Assembly (NCBI GenBank): GCA_029959085.1
Contig: JARWIR010000043.1
Location: forward strand, 4,712,001 to 4,776,000
Direction of reading: 5' to 3'
Length of the DNA: 64,000 nt
Origin: Nemophila menziesii
Taxonomy: Eukaryota > Streptophyta > Magnoliopsida > Boraginales > Hydrophyllaceae
The position numbers and the translations under genes were made by a program. Each line of letters opens with the position of its first letter. The first letter of the stretch is position 1. This document shows, one piece after another, positions 46,201 to 58,678 of this stretch. The notes under the pieces are model-generated. The model was not told the DNA's origin. It ran no database searches and saw nothing but the letters and a program-made list of their open reading frames with translations.

Positions 46201-47328
46201 GTGGAAAATTTCATCATCCCTCCTACTTTCCCCTCCCCTTCCTACTTCCCCAATCAAGACCTATTAAGTCTATGTTGGGCTTCTAAAGCTCCTCCTAAAT
46301 TTAAAGTCTTCTGTTGGAAAGTTTTGCTTAATGCCTTAGCTACTGAAAGGAATAGGTTTTTGCGCAACCACTCTAGCACAGATATGTGTAATATTTGTCT
46401 AAAAGAAGTAGAGAATGTTAATTATATTTTTCTTTATTGTGAATGGGCTAGAAAAATGTGGTGCTTATCCCTTGCATTGTAGTGTTAACCCCCAATCCCC
46501 TGCAGGTATTAATAGCTGGAATGGAGACCTGATAGACACATGCCTTAATAAAAAAGATAAAACTGATATTTTACTTAAGATTATTGCTTGTCTTTGGTCT
46601 ATATGGGTTATGCGTAACAAAAGAGTTATAGAGGATATCCCCATTAACTTTGATACAGGAATGACACTAATGAAGTCTAATTGCAGGGACATTTTTTGTG
46701 ATGAAGATGGAATTGTTATCAGCCCCCCCCCCCCCCCATAGTCCCAATCTAGATACGCCAACTTGGAAGTCCTTATTCCTATCATGGATCAAACCTCCCC
46801 AGAATGCAGTCAAGATCAATGTCGATGCTTCCTTTATCCCTGGAAAAGCTTTCACTGCTGCCGTGGCTCGCAATAGTGCAGGTGAAGTAGTTACAGGCTT
46901 TGCCATGGAAACTACTGTCTGTACAAGTTTTAAGGCTGAAGCTAAAGCAATACGTAGTGCCCTACTCTTTGCTATAGAACGAGTCCCCTCTTGCACCAGT
47001 ATAGAATCTGATGCAGAAGCAGTCTTTCAAGTCATTTACTCTTCTAGCGTGTCTTGCTCATGGAAGAACATGCTAATACTAGAAGATATCAGAAATTTGA
47101 CTAAAGCCCACCCCAATTTGCGAATTTGTGGGATTAGAAGAACAGCTAATAAAGCCGCAGACTGGATAGTGAAAGCTTTTGCTAGGAAGATTTTACCTTG
47201 TAATTGGATTAGTAATTTACATTTTGATCTTGGAACTATTTTATGTAATGACTCTACTTTTGTTTCTGCTAGAGTTGGTTAAACTCTAGTTGATCCCTTT
47301 TCTTAATATAAGTATTTTGCCTAAAAAA
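43290..47328 (+). mobile_element. 5'-truncated L1-type LINE, plus strand
   Basis: Order of domains: endonuclease part (GGLALF.. at about 43310; FLGDFNEI near 43525; SDHSPM near 43783), reverse transcriptase (SKSPGPDGLPGSFFHKF near 44470; KADIHKAYDRVSW near 44865; FTDDSIFFL near 45183 where YADD is usual), zf-RVT (FKVFCWKVLLN near 46300), RNase H (INVDASFIPGKAF near 46820 to 47282) and a short 3' tail ending in A. ORF1 and the start of ORF2 are absent. In-frame stops (for example 45259, 46147) and frameshifts (about 45050, 46480) make it dead. A run of 14 C at about 46724-46737 lies between zf-RVT and RNase H. Target duplications are not clear. Confidence 0.9.
46698..47282 (+). pseudogene. RNase H domain end of the LINE
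   Basis: It reads through the C run into an RNase H-like domain: KINVDASF (first acidic residue), FKAEAKAIRSAL (Glu), IESDAEAV (Asp), GIRRTANKAADWIVKAF (the final R..N.AAD motif), ending at 47282. This part is open, unlike most of the upstream reverse transcriptase. Confidence 0.8.
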
Positions 47329-48229
47329 GGTGGTGTAATAAACTCCAAAAAGAAATTGGGGTTGTTGCCCTGAATCCTTCGGTCCACAACTAAAATTCCT
47401 GTTTCTGGTATAATTATGCCATACCACAGGGTCAACCGCAATTAACTCTACGCTAGAGTAGAAATCCACCATTCATAGGATTACATATGCTACTTTTTCA
47501 AATCCAGGAAGACATTGAATATTAACATAATACAAGGTCCAATGATGCAATGTATTCTAAAAAAAGAGAAAGATTATTTTTAACTTACATTGATAAAACG
47601 TGGGTAAAACACAACTTGAGCTCTATTCAAGACATCAACAACAATTTCTTTAATCCCAAAAAGCCTTTTAATGGCTTTTTTCAACCGAACCAGCACAAGC
47701 AGAACAAGTCATACCTAAAACTGAAAACTGTTGGAATTTATCTTAACATCGTGTATTAATTAAATCCATTCATATTCTTATGGGAGAAGTAAAAAAAACT
47801 TTTTATTGAAAAAAAAGTCCCACATAAGAAATGAAAAAGAAAAAAAAGGATATAATATAATATCATGCCTATTTATTCCTTCAAAAAAAAGTAAAGGCTA
47901 TGAAAGCCAGAAAAGAAAAGGCAAAGCTCCGCGCGCACGACCACCATCACCCGCCCCGGTGAAGGCGTGGCCGTGGAGGAGTTTGGGGAGTCAATAAATG
48001 TATAATGAAACAACGTGAGTTTAGCGGAGGTCCAGGTTCATGTTGGAATTTGTAAAGAAGTAATAGATGTACCATTCAAAAAGTCAACAATAATGGAATC
48101 AAAGACTATTTTTTTTTTTTGACGATTCTGAAAAGCCTTCTCCTCAACTATAAATACAAGACCTCTCCCATTTGCCAAAGCTACGAACTGAATAAAAAAA
48201 GAACTTCTACTTCTTTCTAAAAATTATTA
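47329..48229. other. no recognised gene
   Basis: A short GC-rich island (47925-47985) and a promoter-like 'ctataaatacaag' at about 48147 stand out, but no convincing gene adjoins them. A 69-codon frame at 47550 has no family I know. Confidence 0.4.
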
Positions 48230-49678
48230 CGGTAATAAAACTCGATAAATTAATACTTGATAATTTAATAAACTCTCTAAAATAATATTTTTTTTATCGG
48301 TCCTTACTCGGGGACAGGGTGCTAAATTAATAATTCGCTAAAATTATAAGATAATACATTTTTGATGATTCTTATAGACCGCAATATAAATATAAATTAA
48401 TAATTCCGTATACACTACATATTACATAAAATATTTATGAAGGTTTTTTGAAAAATGACTCAATCGTCTTTTGTTTTTTGGTGAAATTAATTTCACCTTA
48501 AATGTCATCTCTAATTTTTCTTATCATTGTAAGAACTTCCGGTGTTGTTTTTACATTCTTGAAGCACCTTGGTTTAGCATATTTGTCAATAATCCATAAA
48601 GGAATTTTCTCTGAACCGTCCTCATTACAGCAAATCACAATAGTTAGTCTCTCCTTGTCTTGTTTATTCCCTTCAAGTTGTATTGTTGCAAGGGAATGGT
48701 CCGGTTGAAGACTAAAAAACAAACATGTTTAAGATCAAAACATGTAAACAATTACATCACTAAACTACAAAATAAAAATACTAAAATAATAAAAAATAAA
48801 CCGGTTTCATCCATATTAAAGATGTCTTTCATTTCAATCTGATCCACTTTGTCTCTTATGGTTTTTAATTTGTCGTATATGCCTTCCATTTCAACTGATC
48901 CACTCTCTCTAAAACGCCAAAAAAAATTAATTCCATATCTTGCTTTGAACTTCCCAAGCCAACCAATAGAAAAAGTAAAGTCTGTAGTATCCACAAGATA
49001 CATATCCTTCGTGAACTTTTTTGCCTTCTCGATAATTAGTTCACCTGTCATATTAACATGTTCTTGATATTGAAGAATCCATTCAAAGAGAGCTTTTTCT
49101 AGGTCAGGATATTTTTCCGGTTTGTGTCGCTTAACAGCGCCTCTTTCGGGATAAAGTGAGAGATACTCTGAAGAACGCTTAATTATAGTTACTAAGAACC
49201 CATTCTTGCAATTGCTTTTGAGTAAGAGTTGGATTATCCTTGTTGTGCTTGCATAATTCTCTTCGAATGTCGTCGGTCATTGTTGTTTTTTTAGACCTTG
49301 AAGATGGGAAGTCATGTTGTGTGTGATTTGTTTGTGTTAGCATACAATATTTTGATCTTGCATTTATATAGAATTTTTTTCTAATGTCCATAAAGTGATA
49401 CATTGAACATAATAAGCATTTAAAGTGAGAGATTGAAGATTTTGTTCAAATTAGACCATTCATTTGATACATGTTTGTATATGCATTGTATAATAATTAA
49501 GTAAAAGTTTGAATGGTATTTGTAAACTAGTTATTTCATTATAAATTAATAAAATATTGATATATATATATATATATATATATAAATTAATAATTATTAA
49601 TTTATTGATTAATTAAGAACTCTTTTAATTAATAAATTTTGATGGTCCCAAGTGAATTAATTTATAAAGTTTTTACTG
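48230..49678 (-). mobile_element. pogo/CENP-B-like Tc1-mariner element with decayed transposase
   Basis: Ends 'cggtaataaaactcgataaa' and 'tttataaagtttttactg' are imperfect inverted repeats flanked by TA (48228-48229, 49679-49680). On the minus strand the transposase reads in order: N-terminal helix-turn-helix (DDIRRELCKHNKDNPTLTQK), CENP-B-type second DNA-binding domain (MTGELIIEKAKKF, FSIGWLGKFKARYGI), then the start of the DDE domain with DIFNMDETGLFF (first catalytic Asp), SLATIQLEGNKQDKERLTIV and PLWIIDKYAKPRCF. It stops after about 48498, so the remaining acids are missing. Frameshifts and an intron-like gap separate the parts. A (TA)n run lies at 49560-49583. Confidence 0.85.
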
Positions 49679-49803
49679 TAGTAGAAAAACTCTATTAGAG
49701 ATAACCAGTACGACAAAAATATCTTTTTAACGCCATATTTACCACGTATTTTTTTTCTATTTTGTGTAAGTTTCGTATTATTTCCATTACTGTAATAGAG
49801 TAG

Positions 49804-51371
49804 TGATGTCTCCCTATTTGTGATGAATTAATCTAGGTTGGAGACATCATTTTAGGTGTATTTTATGAATTTAATTGTCGATTTTTATTGATATTATTAT
49901 GTTTTCTTATTTCTTGTCTTGATTTGATTATTTATTTATTTTAGAGCATGTTGGGTTTAATTGTTCGTTAATTGTGAAGTTTTAAAGATATATGATAATT
50001 AAGTAGATGCCAAATCCATTCTAAGAGATAAATAAAAGAAGATAAAGATGGAAATTGGAGATAAAGGAAGTAAAAGATAAGTATGGAAATGAAAAGTTAC
50101 CAAATAAATCTGAATTTCACCAGCTACGTCCACAAAAGTGATCATAACTCAAGATTGGATGGAAATTTGGAAGAAATGTCTGAAGCAAAGTTATAGATCT
50201 TTCCGAGACGGTCAGTTTCGATATAAAGAACACATCAAGCGGATCAGTATTAAAGGGGTTATGACCAAAACAAAACATCAACAGTTTCTTACCTTTCCTA
50301 TATTTTAGGGATACGAATTTGATTTGGAAAAGAGTCCTATTACTTGCCCTCCACTCCAAGATTTTGAACTAAGGTTTAGAATATCCTATAAATACCCCAT
50401 CTATTCAGTAGAAACACATCCTTGTCCAATCCTTAAGCCAAGAGGAAGCTTACAACAAGAGAAGAGAAGTCTGGAAGGAGCTGAACAACAAATTATGTCT
50501 TTACAAGCCTTCAAATTTGTAATTGTTTTCTTTTCTTTCTCTAGTATGAAATAATTCTATTTTAGCTTGAGATTTAGCATATGCGATTGAACCCTAGACT
50601 TGTTTTACATCTATTTTAATTTTGGATACCGTTGTATTTAAATTGAATTCATGTTTTATTCTCTGTTTTATGTGCTTTGACTTATTGTCTGTTTTCCTTG
50701 CGAATGCATGCGTATAGGATTACCTTAATAATAGTTAGACGGTCACCCGGAAGGGGTGTCTAATTATTGAAACACCACATAAACGTCTAGTGTGCGGTAG
50801 TGATCCTGACGGGCTTGCCTAACTAGATAACCATTAGGGTTTGATTTAACCACCGATCATCATTAGAAGGCCAGTCTCATTTAAGAACCTAATGGCGTAG
50901 GAGCGCCCTATTTAAGTCTCTCGTGATTGTGAGGTCGCCACCCTACTCCACCCTGACGGGGGTAGGGAGGAATTTAGAATCCTGGTTATTGCAATTCTAC
51001 ATTATTCGCTCTTACATGATTAAGAATAAACAAGGCTAGAGGGGATTACTTGCTATATCACGAGCTAAACTCTCATACTATCTTCTCTTCGTATTTAATT
51101 TTCTGTCTTTACTATATTAGTTTAGTTTTCTCTCTACAAAAAACCAAATAAAAATTACATGTATTTTATTTCTTGCGTATTGTTCTTCTAGCTTTCTTAT
51201 TTGCACTAGATATTTACATAAGTTCTCTCTAACTTTCGTAGTCTCTGAGGAACGAATTCTCTTATCATTAAAACTTGCATACGTCCTGTAATACTTGCAG
51301 TAACGTACTAGCCTAGGGTGTTTATTTGCACTTATTTTGTCTATTATTTTATCACACCTTAGGTGACACCA
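49804..51371 (+). repeat. 5' LTR of an Athila-like element (1568 bp)
   Basis: Starts TGATGTCTCC and ends GGTGACACCA, the reverse of the ends of the LTRs at 11626 and 19300, followed by a primer site. The 'cctgacgggg' block near 50945 is the family marker seen in the other LTRs. Confidence 0.9.
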
Positions 51372-51377
51372 AGTTTT

Positions 51378-51394
51378 TGGCGCCGCTGCCAGGG
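51378..51394 (+). promoter_or_regulatory. primer binding site, tRNA-Asp type
   Basis: TGGCGCCGCTGCCAGGG, six bases after the LTR, two mismatches from the plant tRNA-Asp complement. Confidence 0.85.
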
Positions 51395-51490
51395 ACTACA
51401 TCGTTAGTCCTTGTGCATTTATTTAGTGCTTAATTTCAATTAGTTCTGTTTTACGCTTTTTCTTTTAGTTTTGTCTTTACAGATTTACAG

Positions 51491-53628
51491 ATGGCAAGCC
51501 CGAGGAAACTTGATCTTCCCATCTCATTCAGAGTGAAACCAAGAGGAATCCGCACTCCATAAATCCAAGCCACTAAATTTCGACCTGATCTATGCATGAT
51601 AGCGCAATTTGCGAGTCATGGACAATTTAGTGGTGCTGCACAACAAGTTCTGGTTCGGTATGTTCAGAAATTTATGCAGATCTGTGACGCTTATATCATC
51701 AAAGGCGTTACAAAGGAACATATGTATTACGTTATGTTCCAGATCTTTTTTACCGGGAGTGCAAGCAATTGGTATGATTCCCAACACCCCGATATTATTC
51801 CAGACGGGGACAAACTCCAATCGAAATTCCTAGACTGATTCTATTTGGTTAGTAGACGTTTAAAAGATATGTTGGAGCTTAAACAACTTATGCAAGAGGA
51901 AGGGGAAAGTATTGGTGAACCATGGTTACGTTTTAACGAGAAGAAAGCGAGATGTCCATTTCATGTCTCTTCGCCGACATATTATTTAACCATGATCTAT
52001 GGAGGACCCAATGACGAGTCCAAGGCAAAAAAAGATTTGTTAGGAGATGGAAGTTTCGTGTTATTAGATCCTGAAGAAGCTAGTACTATTATATAAAGAG
52101 TTCTTGATACTGAGAGAAGTTGGCCGATTGAATCAGAAAATCAAGAAGAAACTTTAAACTCTCTAAAGTTCAAAGAATTAAACCAACAACTCAAGGAACT
52201 ACATGAACAAGCGCGAACAATAGCTCAGGTAAATCTAGTACATACTTTACCTTCATGTCTTGGTTGTGGAGCAAGAAATCATTCGTGGGAGAGTTGTATG
52301 AAAAATCCAGCTTCAATTTCCTTCATATCTTATCAAAGAAACCACTATTCCAATGGTTATTATCAGCCGCAAGGGAGTTATGCTAATTATCAGTCCCCAC
52401 AGAATCAAAATTGGGTCAGAAATCAAGAGACATATTATCAAACTAGACCTCAATCTTACTATCTACCACAACCTATCTATCAAGAAGCGCCAACTTATGA
52501 AGAAACTTATCAAGAACCACCTCAATATCCAACGCAACAAGCCACACAAGAACAACCTTCGAGTTTGGATTCGAATATAGCTGAACTTTTGGGATTAGTA
52601 GAAGAGAATATGAAGATGAGACAACAAAGACTCTAAACCCAAGCTAAGGTGATCAAAAATCTCGAGCATACCCTTTCACAAATGATGACTACACTTCAAA
52701 ACAGGCCAAAAGGGAAACTCCTAAGTGATATCATTGCTCCCGAAGATGATGCTTGTCGTGCGGTTGAATTAAGAAGTGGAAAACAATTAACTCCGCCTAT
52801 AGTAGAACCAGAACCAACCTCTATTCCTGAAAAAGTGGTTGAAGAAACAATAGAAGATAAGGTCGAAGAGGTAGTTGAACCAAAGAATGTCCCAGAAAAG
52901 ACACCAGAAAAGAAGAAAAGCTCAGTGGAAACTAATACACGTCCTCCTCCACCATACCCATCACGTGTCAAAAAGAAGAACAATGAAAAAGAATTCAAGA
53001 AGTTGCTTAACATGGTGAGCAAGCTAGATATTAATATTCCGTTTGTAGAAGCTCTCAAGAGAATGCCGAAATATCTAAAATTCATGAAGGACATTCTTTC
53101 TAACAAACGAAGTTTAGAAACCGGGGAGATGATTGGATTACCAGAGGAGTGTAGTGCTATTTGTCAAAGCAAGATGCCACCGAAGGTACAAGATCCCAGA
53201 AGTTTTACAATTCCCATTGATATTGGAGAAAGTTGGACCGGGAAAGCATTATGTGATTTAGGCGCGAGTATCAATCTCATGCCAAAGTCCCTGTTCGAGA
53301 AGCTCAACATAGGAAAGGTCTTTAGTAGTATTACAAATGGCGGATCTCTCCCTCTCCCAACCAGTAGGTAAAATTGAAGATGTCTTAGTTAAAGCTGTTA
53401 GTTTTATATTTCCTTGTGATTTTATTATTCTTGAATACGACGCGGATAAGAATGCCCCCATCATCTTGGGTAGACCATTCTTAGCCACGGGGAGTACAGT
53501 AATAGATGTTGAGAATGGTGAATTGATCATGAGAGTCCAAGACGAACAGGCACGATTCAAAATCTTGAGGTGCTTATTTGACTCAAAATCTTCCCCACAT
53601 AAATTACATAGAGGATCCAACTCCAAAT
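51491..53628 (+). pseudogene. Athila-like gag-protease, with stops, cut at 53628
   Basis: A single frame from 51491 (MASPRKLDLPISFR) to 53335 holds the capsid region (NWYDSQHPDIIPDG), a zinc-knuckle-like CLGCGARNHSWESC, a Y/Q/P-rich part, an acidic stretch and the aspartic protease. The protease core reads FTIPIDIGESWTGKALCDLG followed by ASINLMP, where DLGAS is the catalytic motif. Four in-frame stops interrupt it (about 51560, 51836, 52094, 52634). A one-base insertion near 53335 shifts the last protease part (VPIILGRPFLATG-like: NAPIILGRPFLATGS) into the next frame. The reverse transcriptase, integrase and 3' LTR are missing: at about 53630 the sequence changes to a LINE in opposite orientation. 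Confidence 0.88.
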
Positions 53629-53631
53629 AAG

Positions 53632-56600
53632 TAATGCGATCCTTAGTTTTAAGCCTTTTTTTCAAAGCCGTCCACACAATAATTGCATGTTTCAGAAATA
53701 CACACGAGTCCCAAATAAAATTCGCCCAAGGTTTAGTAAAATATTTACGCCAAAATAAATCATAAGGTTTTTTTATGTAAAGAATAAAATTCCTTACTTG
53801 ATATCTCATGTGTAATGTGACTTGCATTTTTCGATGAAAACCACAAAGCCAAAATACTCTCCCGGCCTTCCACTCATAAGGACCCACAAATATATCCTTA
53901 AGCTCCCAAACATTTTTCAATAAAGGAGAACCACCCTTTCTCGTGTTCCATTCCTAAAATCCACAAGTTTGAAATATTCTCCATGAATCCATTTAATCCA
54001 AAGTAAATCCTTCTTTTCCACAATTTTCCAAAGTATTTTTAAAAGTAACGCTATGTTTCAGGCTTCTAAATTTTTTAACCCAAGTCCACCTTCATGTTTA
54101 GGTTTACAAATATTGCTCCAACTAACTTGAGGAGGTTTATTATACCAATAAAAATTCCGGCATATGCTAATGACACGATCTCGAACACCAACCGGAATCG
54201 AAAAAATACAAAACCAAAAACAAATAACTCCTTGGAGAACCGATCTAATTAATTACAATATACCCGCAAAATAAAGAGATGAAACTCTCCAAGACCTCAC
54301 ATAACCTTCCAACTTGTCAAAAAGAGGTTTATAATCTCTTGAAAGCAAAATGGAGGAGCCAAGTGGGACCCAAGATACCGAAAAGGCATGACACCTCTTT
54401 CCAATAGTGTAGGTCGCACCATTTTCAATATCATCATTCGATACCCCAATATAATAAATATTATACTTTTCAACATTTAATCGAAGTCCCGAACAATCCC
54501 CAAAAGTATTTAAGCTATCCATAAGAATTTTTATCGACTCCTTGTCTCCTTTTGAAAGTAGCATTAAATCATCCGCAAAGGCTAGATGTGTGATCTTTTG
54601 TTTCTCACATTTAGGATGATGCTTGAAATCAATACTCATATTTTTCTTTAAAAGCCTAGAGAAGTATTCAAGGCAAAGGATAAAAAGATAAGGGAAAATA
54701 GGGTCACCTTGTCTTAATCATTTTTCACCTTTAAAGAATCCATGAATTTCTCCATTTATAGCCACCGAATAGAAAGGAGATGAAACACAAGCCATAATCC
54801 AATTCACAAATTTTTATGGAAAATTTAATCCCTTTAATACCTCATGAAGGAATTCCCAAGAGATTGAATCATACGCCTTTCAAAAATCGATCTTTATAGT
54901 GCATCTCGAGGAGCTACTATTATTGTTATACCCCCTTAAAAGCTCTTGCATGAGGTGTATATTCTCAATCATAGATCTTCCCTCCACGAAAGCATTTTGA
55001 GATTTATCGATTAAATTATTAAGCATCGGTTTAAGCCGATCCGCCATGATCATGATATCGCCTTATAAATCACGTTACAACAAGAAATAGGTCGAAAATG
55101 ATCTACACACTTCAGATCGTCAATCTTGTGAATTATAGCGATTATCGTAGTATTTAATTGACGAAGTAAAAATCCGGAAGTGAAGAATTCACGTACCGCT
55201 AATAAAACATCTTCTCCAATAATATCCCACGAACGCTTAAAGAAAAGAGACGAAAGTCCATCGGGTCCGGAGCTTTATCATTTGCTATTCTAAAAATAGC
55301 CTCATTTATCTCACTATCGGTAATATCTCTACACAACTCAACACCTTGCTCTTGTGAAAGCACACTCCCCCAATTATAAACATTAGATTCAATATGAGAT
55401 GTTGTACCCTTTGTTCCTTATAAAGCTTGAAAACGATTAATAAACTCATCATACACTTGGGTACTTGAATTTGATAATTCCCCATTAGCACAAATAATAT
55501 TAGGAATAAATCTCCGCCTTTGTTTACTTTTCATAAGCCCATAAGAGTATAGCCTAACTTAGCTTTTTGTTGAAGAAAACTAATCTCGGCTTTCTCAAGA
55601 AGTCTCGCCTTATTCCGAATTCCAACTAAAACATCAAAACTACAATCATTAGTTAAGTTTTGTTGGAAAGTTACCTCGGCCTTTTCAAGATCCTCCTTTT
55701 CTTTCTTGGCTCTTGCGGAAATATAAGAAAAGTGTTCTTTATTAAGTTTCCTTAAATCAAATTTCAAAGCCTTGAGTTTTTGGCAAAGAATGTATTGCTT
55801 AGTACTCGAAACCACGGTCCTATTCCATCCATTTCCCACCGATTACATTATAATTATCATGCTCCACCCACATATTTAAAAACCGAAACGGAACTACTCT
55901 AACAACATTTCGTAAGAAAATATTTACCACACACGGTGAATGATCGGACACACTCGATTTAGGTAAAAACTCCGCTTGAATATAGTGATCGGATTCATCT
56001 AATTTCCGATTACCCAAAGCCCGATCTATCTTTCTTAGGACATGATTATTATCCCAAGTAAAGAATTGTCTGGTATATTGAATATCTTCAAAACCCAAAC
56101 AATTGCAAAAATCCGCGAATTCTTCAAAATCACCAACTGTTACACTTCTCCCTCTAATCCTTTCATTCGAAGCTAAAATGTTATTAAAATCACCCAAAAG
56201 AAGCCACAAATCATCAAAAGTAGTGGAAAAATCTATAAGGTTTTTCCACAAACTTCTACGCAAATATTTTATCATTCAGACCATATATAAATGAGGTGTA
56301 GAGGTTTAAAGAAGTTACCTTACACATAATTTTGCAATGAATGACTTGTGGTGCTCTCTCAATAACCTCCACTTGCACCTTATCCGGGTCCCAAACAACA
56401 AGAATTCTCCCATGTTCAATAAGATCAAAGTTATTTACACTCTTTCATCCTCTTAGCATACTATTCATAAAATAATCCACTCGAACCGTGTTACTTCTCG
56501 TCTCCAAAATACCAAGAATATCAATGTTTTTACGTCTTATAAAATATACCACACCTCGTCTCTTATGGGTTGATCTGAAACCCCTCGTGTTCCAAGTTGT

Positions 56601-57331
56601 AATAATCATTTAGAAGTCTCGACGGGTTTCCCCTTATTTGCGCTTTAAGTTTTGCGCTTTTTTGCTTTCCAATATTGCTTCTTTGCCACGCATATTCTCG
56701 TCTCGCAAGCGTGAGCTTCTTATAACTTGCTTCGCGTTTTTTCGTTTTCTTACTAATTACCATCTCGAAAGGACACTCATTTACCTCCTCTATCTCTTTA
56801 TCACAATTATGTAAATGTTTATTAGCTTCAAAATCCGAGAAAACAACCATGGCGGCAGAACGAGAACTCGAGCCTAGGGATGGCAACGGTTCGGTTAACC
56901 GCAAAAAACCCAGAAACCGTAACCGAAACCGTTAAAATTAGAAAAAACCATAACCGAAACCGAAACCGTTTAGGAATGAAAATCTAAAACCATAACCGAA
57001 ACCGATTAAAGTAAAAAAAACCGTGCAAAAAACCGAACCGAACCGTTTAGCATGGACATATAAAATTAATTAAAAATAACTAAAAACTCTTAAATATTCT
57101 ATATAAATAACCATATAATCCAATTCATCACCAAAAACCATTAAAGCAAAAAAAATTGCAATGGAGTTTCAACAAAAATCGCATAAAAATACTACGTGTA
57201 GAATTCATTAACAAGCGATATTTTCTTCTTCAACCGTACATGCTTTAAGATAGTCCGATGTTATATTTTTGCCTACATAATCCAAAAATAAAATTAATAA
57301 TGATAAAATAAATTGATAAAAGTATAATTTT

Positions 57332-57413
<82 letters not shown>

Positions 57414-57920
57414 GTTCTGTAAATTAATAAAATTTTAGATATGTAACAATATATTTTTATTACATTTATTAGAATTAGTTTTTATAAAAGCTAATTCATT
57501 TTTCAAATTAAACTAACTACATGTAAAAAGTTAGTACCAGTCTTCTTGGACTTTTGGTCTCTTGGGCTGCTTAAGAATATAAATATTGGATTTTAAAAGT
57601 GAGCAGATTGTATTTAGAATAAATATATTATATCTTATATATTATATATTATATAAAACGGTTTTCGGTTTATTCGGATTTTTTTTAAAACAAACCCATA
57701 ACCTTACGGTTTTAACCACGGTTACAATTTTTAAAACCATAACCTCATAATTATAACCACGGTTACATAAACGGTTTTTTAATCGGTTCGGTTTCTATCG
57801 GTTTCGGTTTAAAACCCGAACCGCTGCCATCCCTACTCGAGCCTACACGGAAAGCACGAATCTCACAACTACTATCTAGCTCCGGGACGGAATTTCGATC
57901 TAAAGACTTTTCACGGGACC
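53632..57920 (-). mobile_element. L1-type LINE, minus strand, split by a hAT element
   Basis: Read leftward: an ORF1/ORF2 junction region (57915-57844 and, beyond the hAT, 56866-56563), endonuclease (LLLGDFNNILASNERIRG, IQYTRQFFTWDN, SDHSPCVV at 56275-55820), reverse transcriptase (DKAPGPDGLSSLFF near 55280, IKIDF.KAYDSISWEF near 54880, THLAFADDLMLLSKGD near 54585) and zf-RVT (PWANFIWDS near 53715). The 3' end and poly-A are missing because the sequence stops at the junction with gag-protease at about 53630. Many stops and frameshifts are present. It is a different LINE family from the one at 43290. Confidence 0.88.
56875..57835. mobile_element. non-autonomous hAT-like element, 961 bp, with a (TA)n run
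   Basis: Ends TAGGGATGGCAACGGTTCGG and CCGAACCGCTGCCATCCCTA, with exact 8-bp duplication CTCGAGCC at 56867-56874 and 57836-57843. Subterminal regions carry many 'aaccg' / 'cggtt' units. The LINE reading frame resumes across it when one duplication is removed. A pure TA run of about 75 bases lies at 57336-57410. No transposase. Confidence 0.93.
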
Positions 57921-57957
57921 TCTCTCATCTGTTTAATGGTGTTATCTTATGATCTTT

Positions 57958-58129
57958 ATGTCTGAAATGGAATCGAGCAAAGTGAAATTTGGTAATAGAC
58001 CCATGAGTGGCAATCAGATTGAAGGTTGGTAAATTATTTTCATATGTAATTACAGAGAAACTTGTTTGAGCTTCGAACACAGGTCCACCTGGTGCTAATC
58101 TATTTTATTTACCACATCCCTCAATATTT
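57958..58129 (+). pseudogene. fragment of a BRN/CELF-type RNA-binding-protein gene
   Basis: Two exon pieces, 57958-58024 and 58083-58129, join at GAAG|GT. They read ..RPMSGNQIEGPPGANLF, then, after a one-base slip, IYHIPQYF. The phrase (Q)xEGPPGANLFIYHIP is a signature of the linker and start of the third RRM in plant BRN1/BRN2 (Bruno-like) proteins, which bind mRNA 3' untranslated regions. Only about 38 residues remain, and the slip puts a stop right after. The start codon at 57958 is probably not a true start. The rest of the gene is not nearby. Confidence 0.65.
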
Positions 58130-58670
58130 TAGCTTGTAAATTATTGTTATATATGCAATATAAATCAAATTAGTGTTTTAAGTGTTACTATATGTTTGTA
58201 TGGGTTTGATTTGGTCATGAAAGACCTTGTAGGCTTAGTAATACTGCAAAAATTAGTGATTTTGAAATTAGAGTTGAATGTATAACAGCCGGTGTGGGTT
58301 ACTGATGTAGTTGTTCAGAGGGATTCAAATAGGGAGATTTTGCATTGCTTGGATTGTGTAAGGCTAGATTTTTTAGTTCTCTGCGAATAGCCTTGTAACT
58401 ATAATTAACTAATGTGTTTTTTTTGGAGTAATTAGAGATAAATGTTTCCTTAATTAAGTTTCTAATTTTTTTAAGCCTATAATTTTTTTATTTGGAGATA
58501 AATGCCTCCTTAATTAAGTAATTATAGAAAACCTCCCCTTTATATTTTTTATACCTTTACAATCCTTATTATTAAATATATTATTTTATTTTTAATACAA
58601 TATTTATTTTTAAATATTAAACAAATAATAGAGTATATCTACCACCACCACCACCACAACCACCACTACA
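58130..58670. other. no recognised gene
   Basis: AT-rich. It contains two similar 60-base phrases around 'ggagataaatg(t/c)(t/c)tccttaattaag' (58420-58520), a local duplication, then a (CCA)n-rich stretch (58641-58678) used as the target of the next element. Confidence 0.45.
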
Positions 58671-58678
58671 GCCACCAC

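Noticed and set aside
47925..47997. GC-rich island as a possible gene exon
   Set aside because: No domain, no supporting splice sites, and it is only about 60 bases long.
53258..53920. 220-codon minus-strand frame
   Set aside because: It crosses the LINE/gag-protease junction; the right part is LINE zf-RVT and the left part is antisense of protease, so it is an accidental chimera.
57336..57410. Long (TA)n run as a possible origin or promoter
   Set aside because: An ordinary microsatellite inside a hAT element; nothing around it suggests function.
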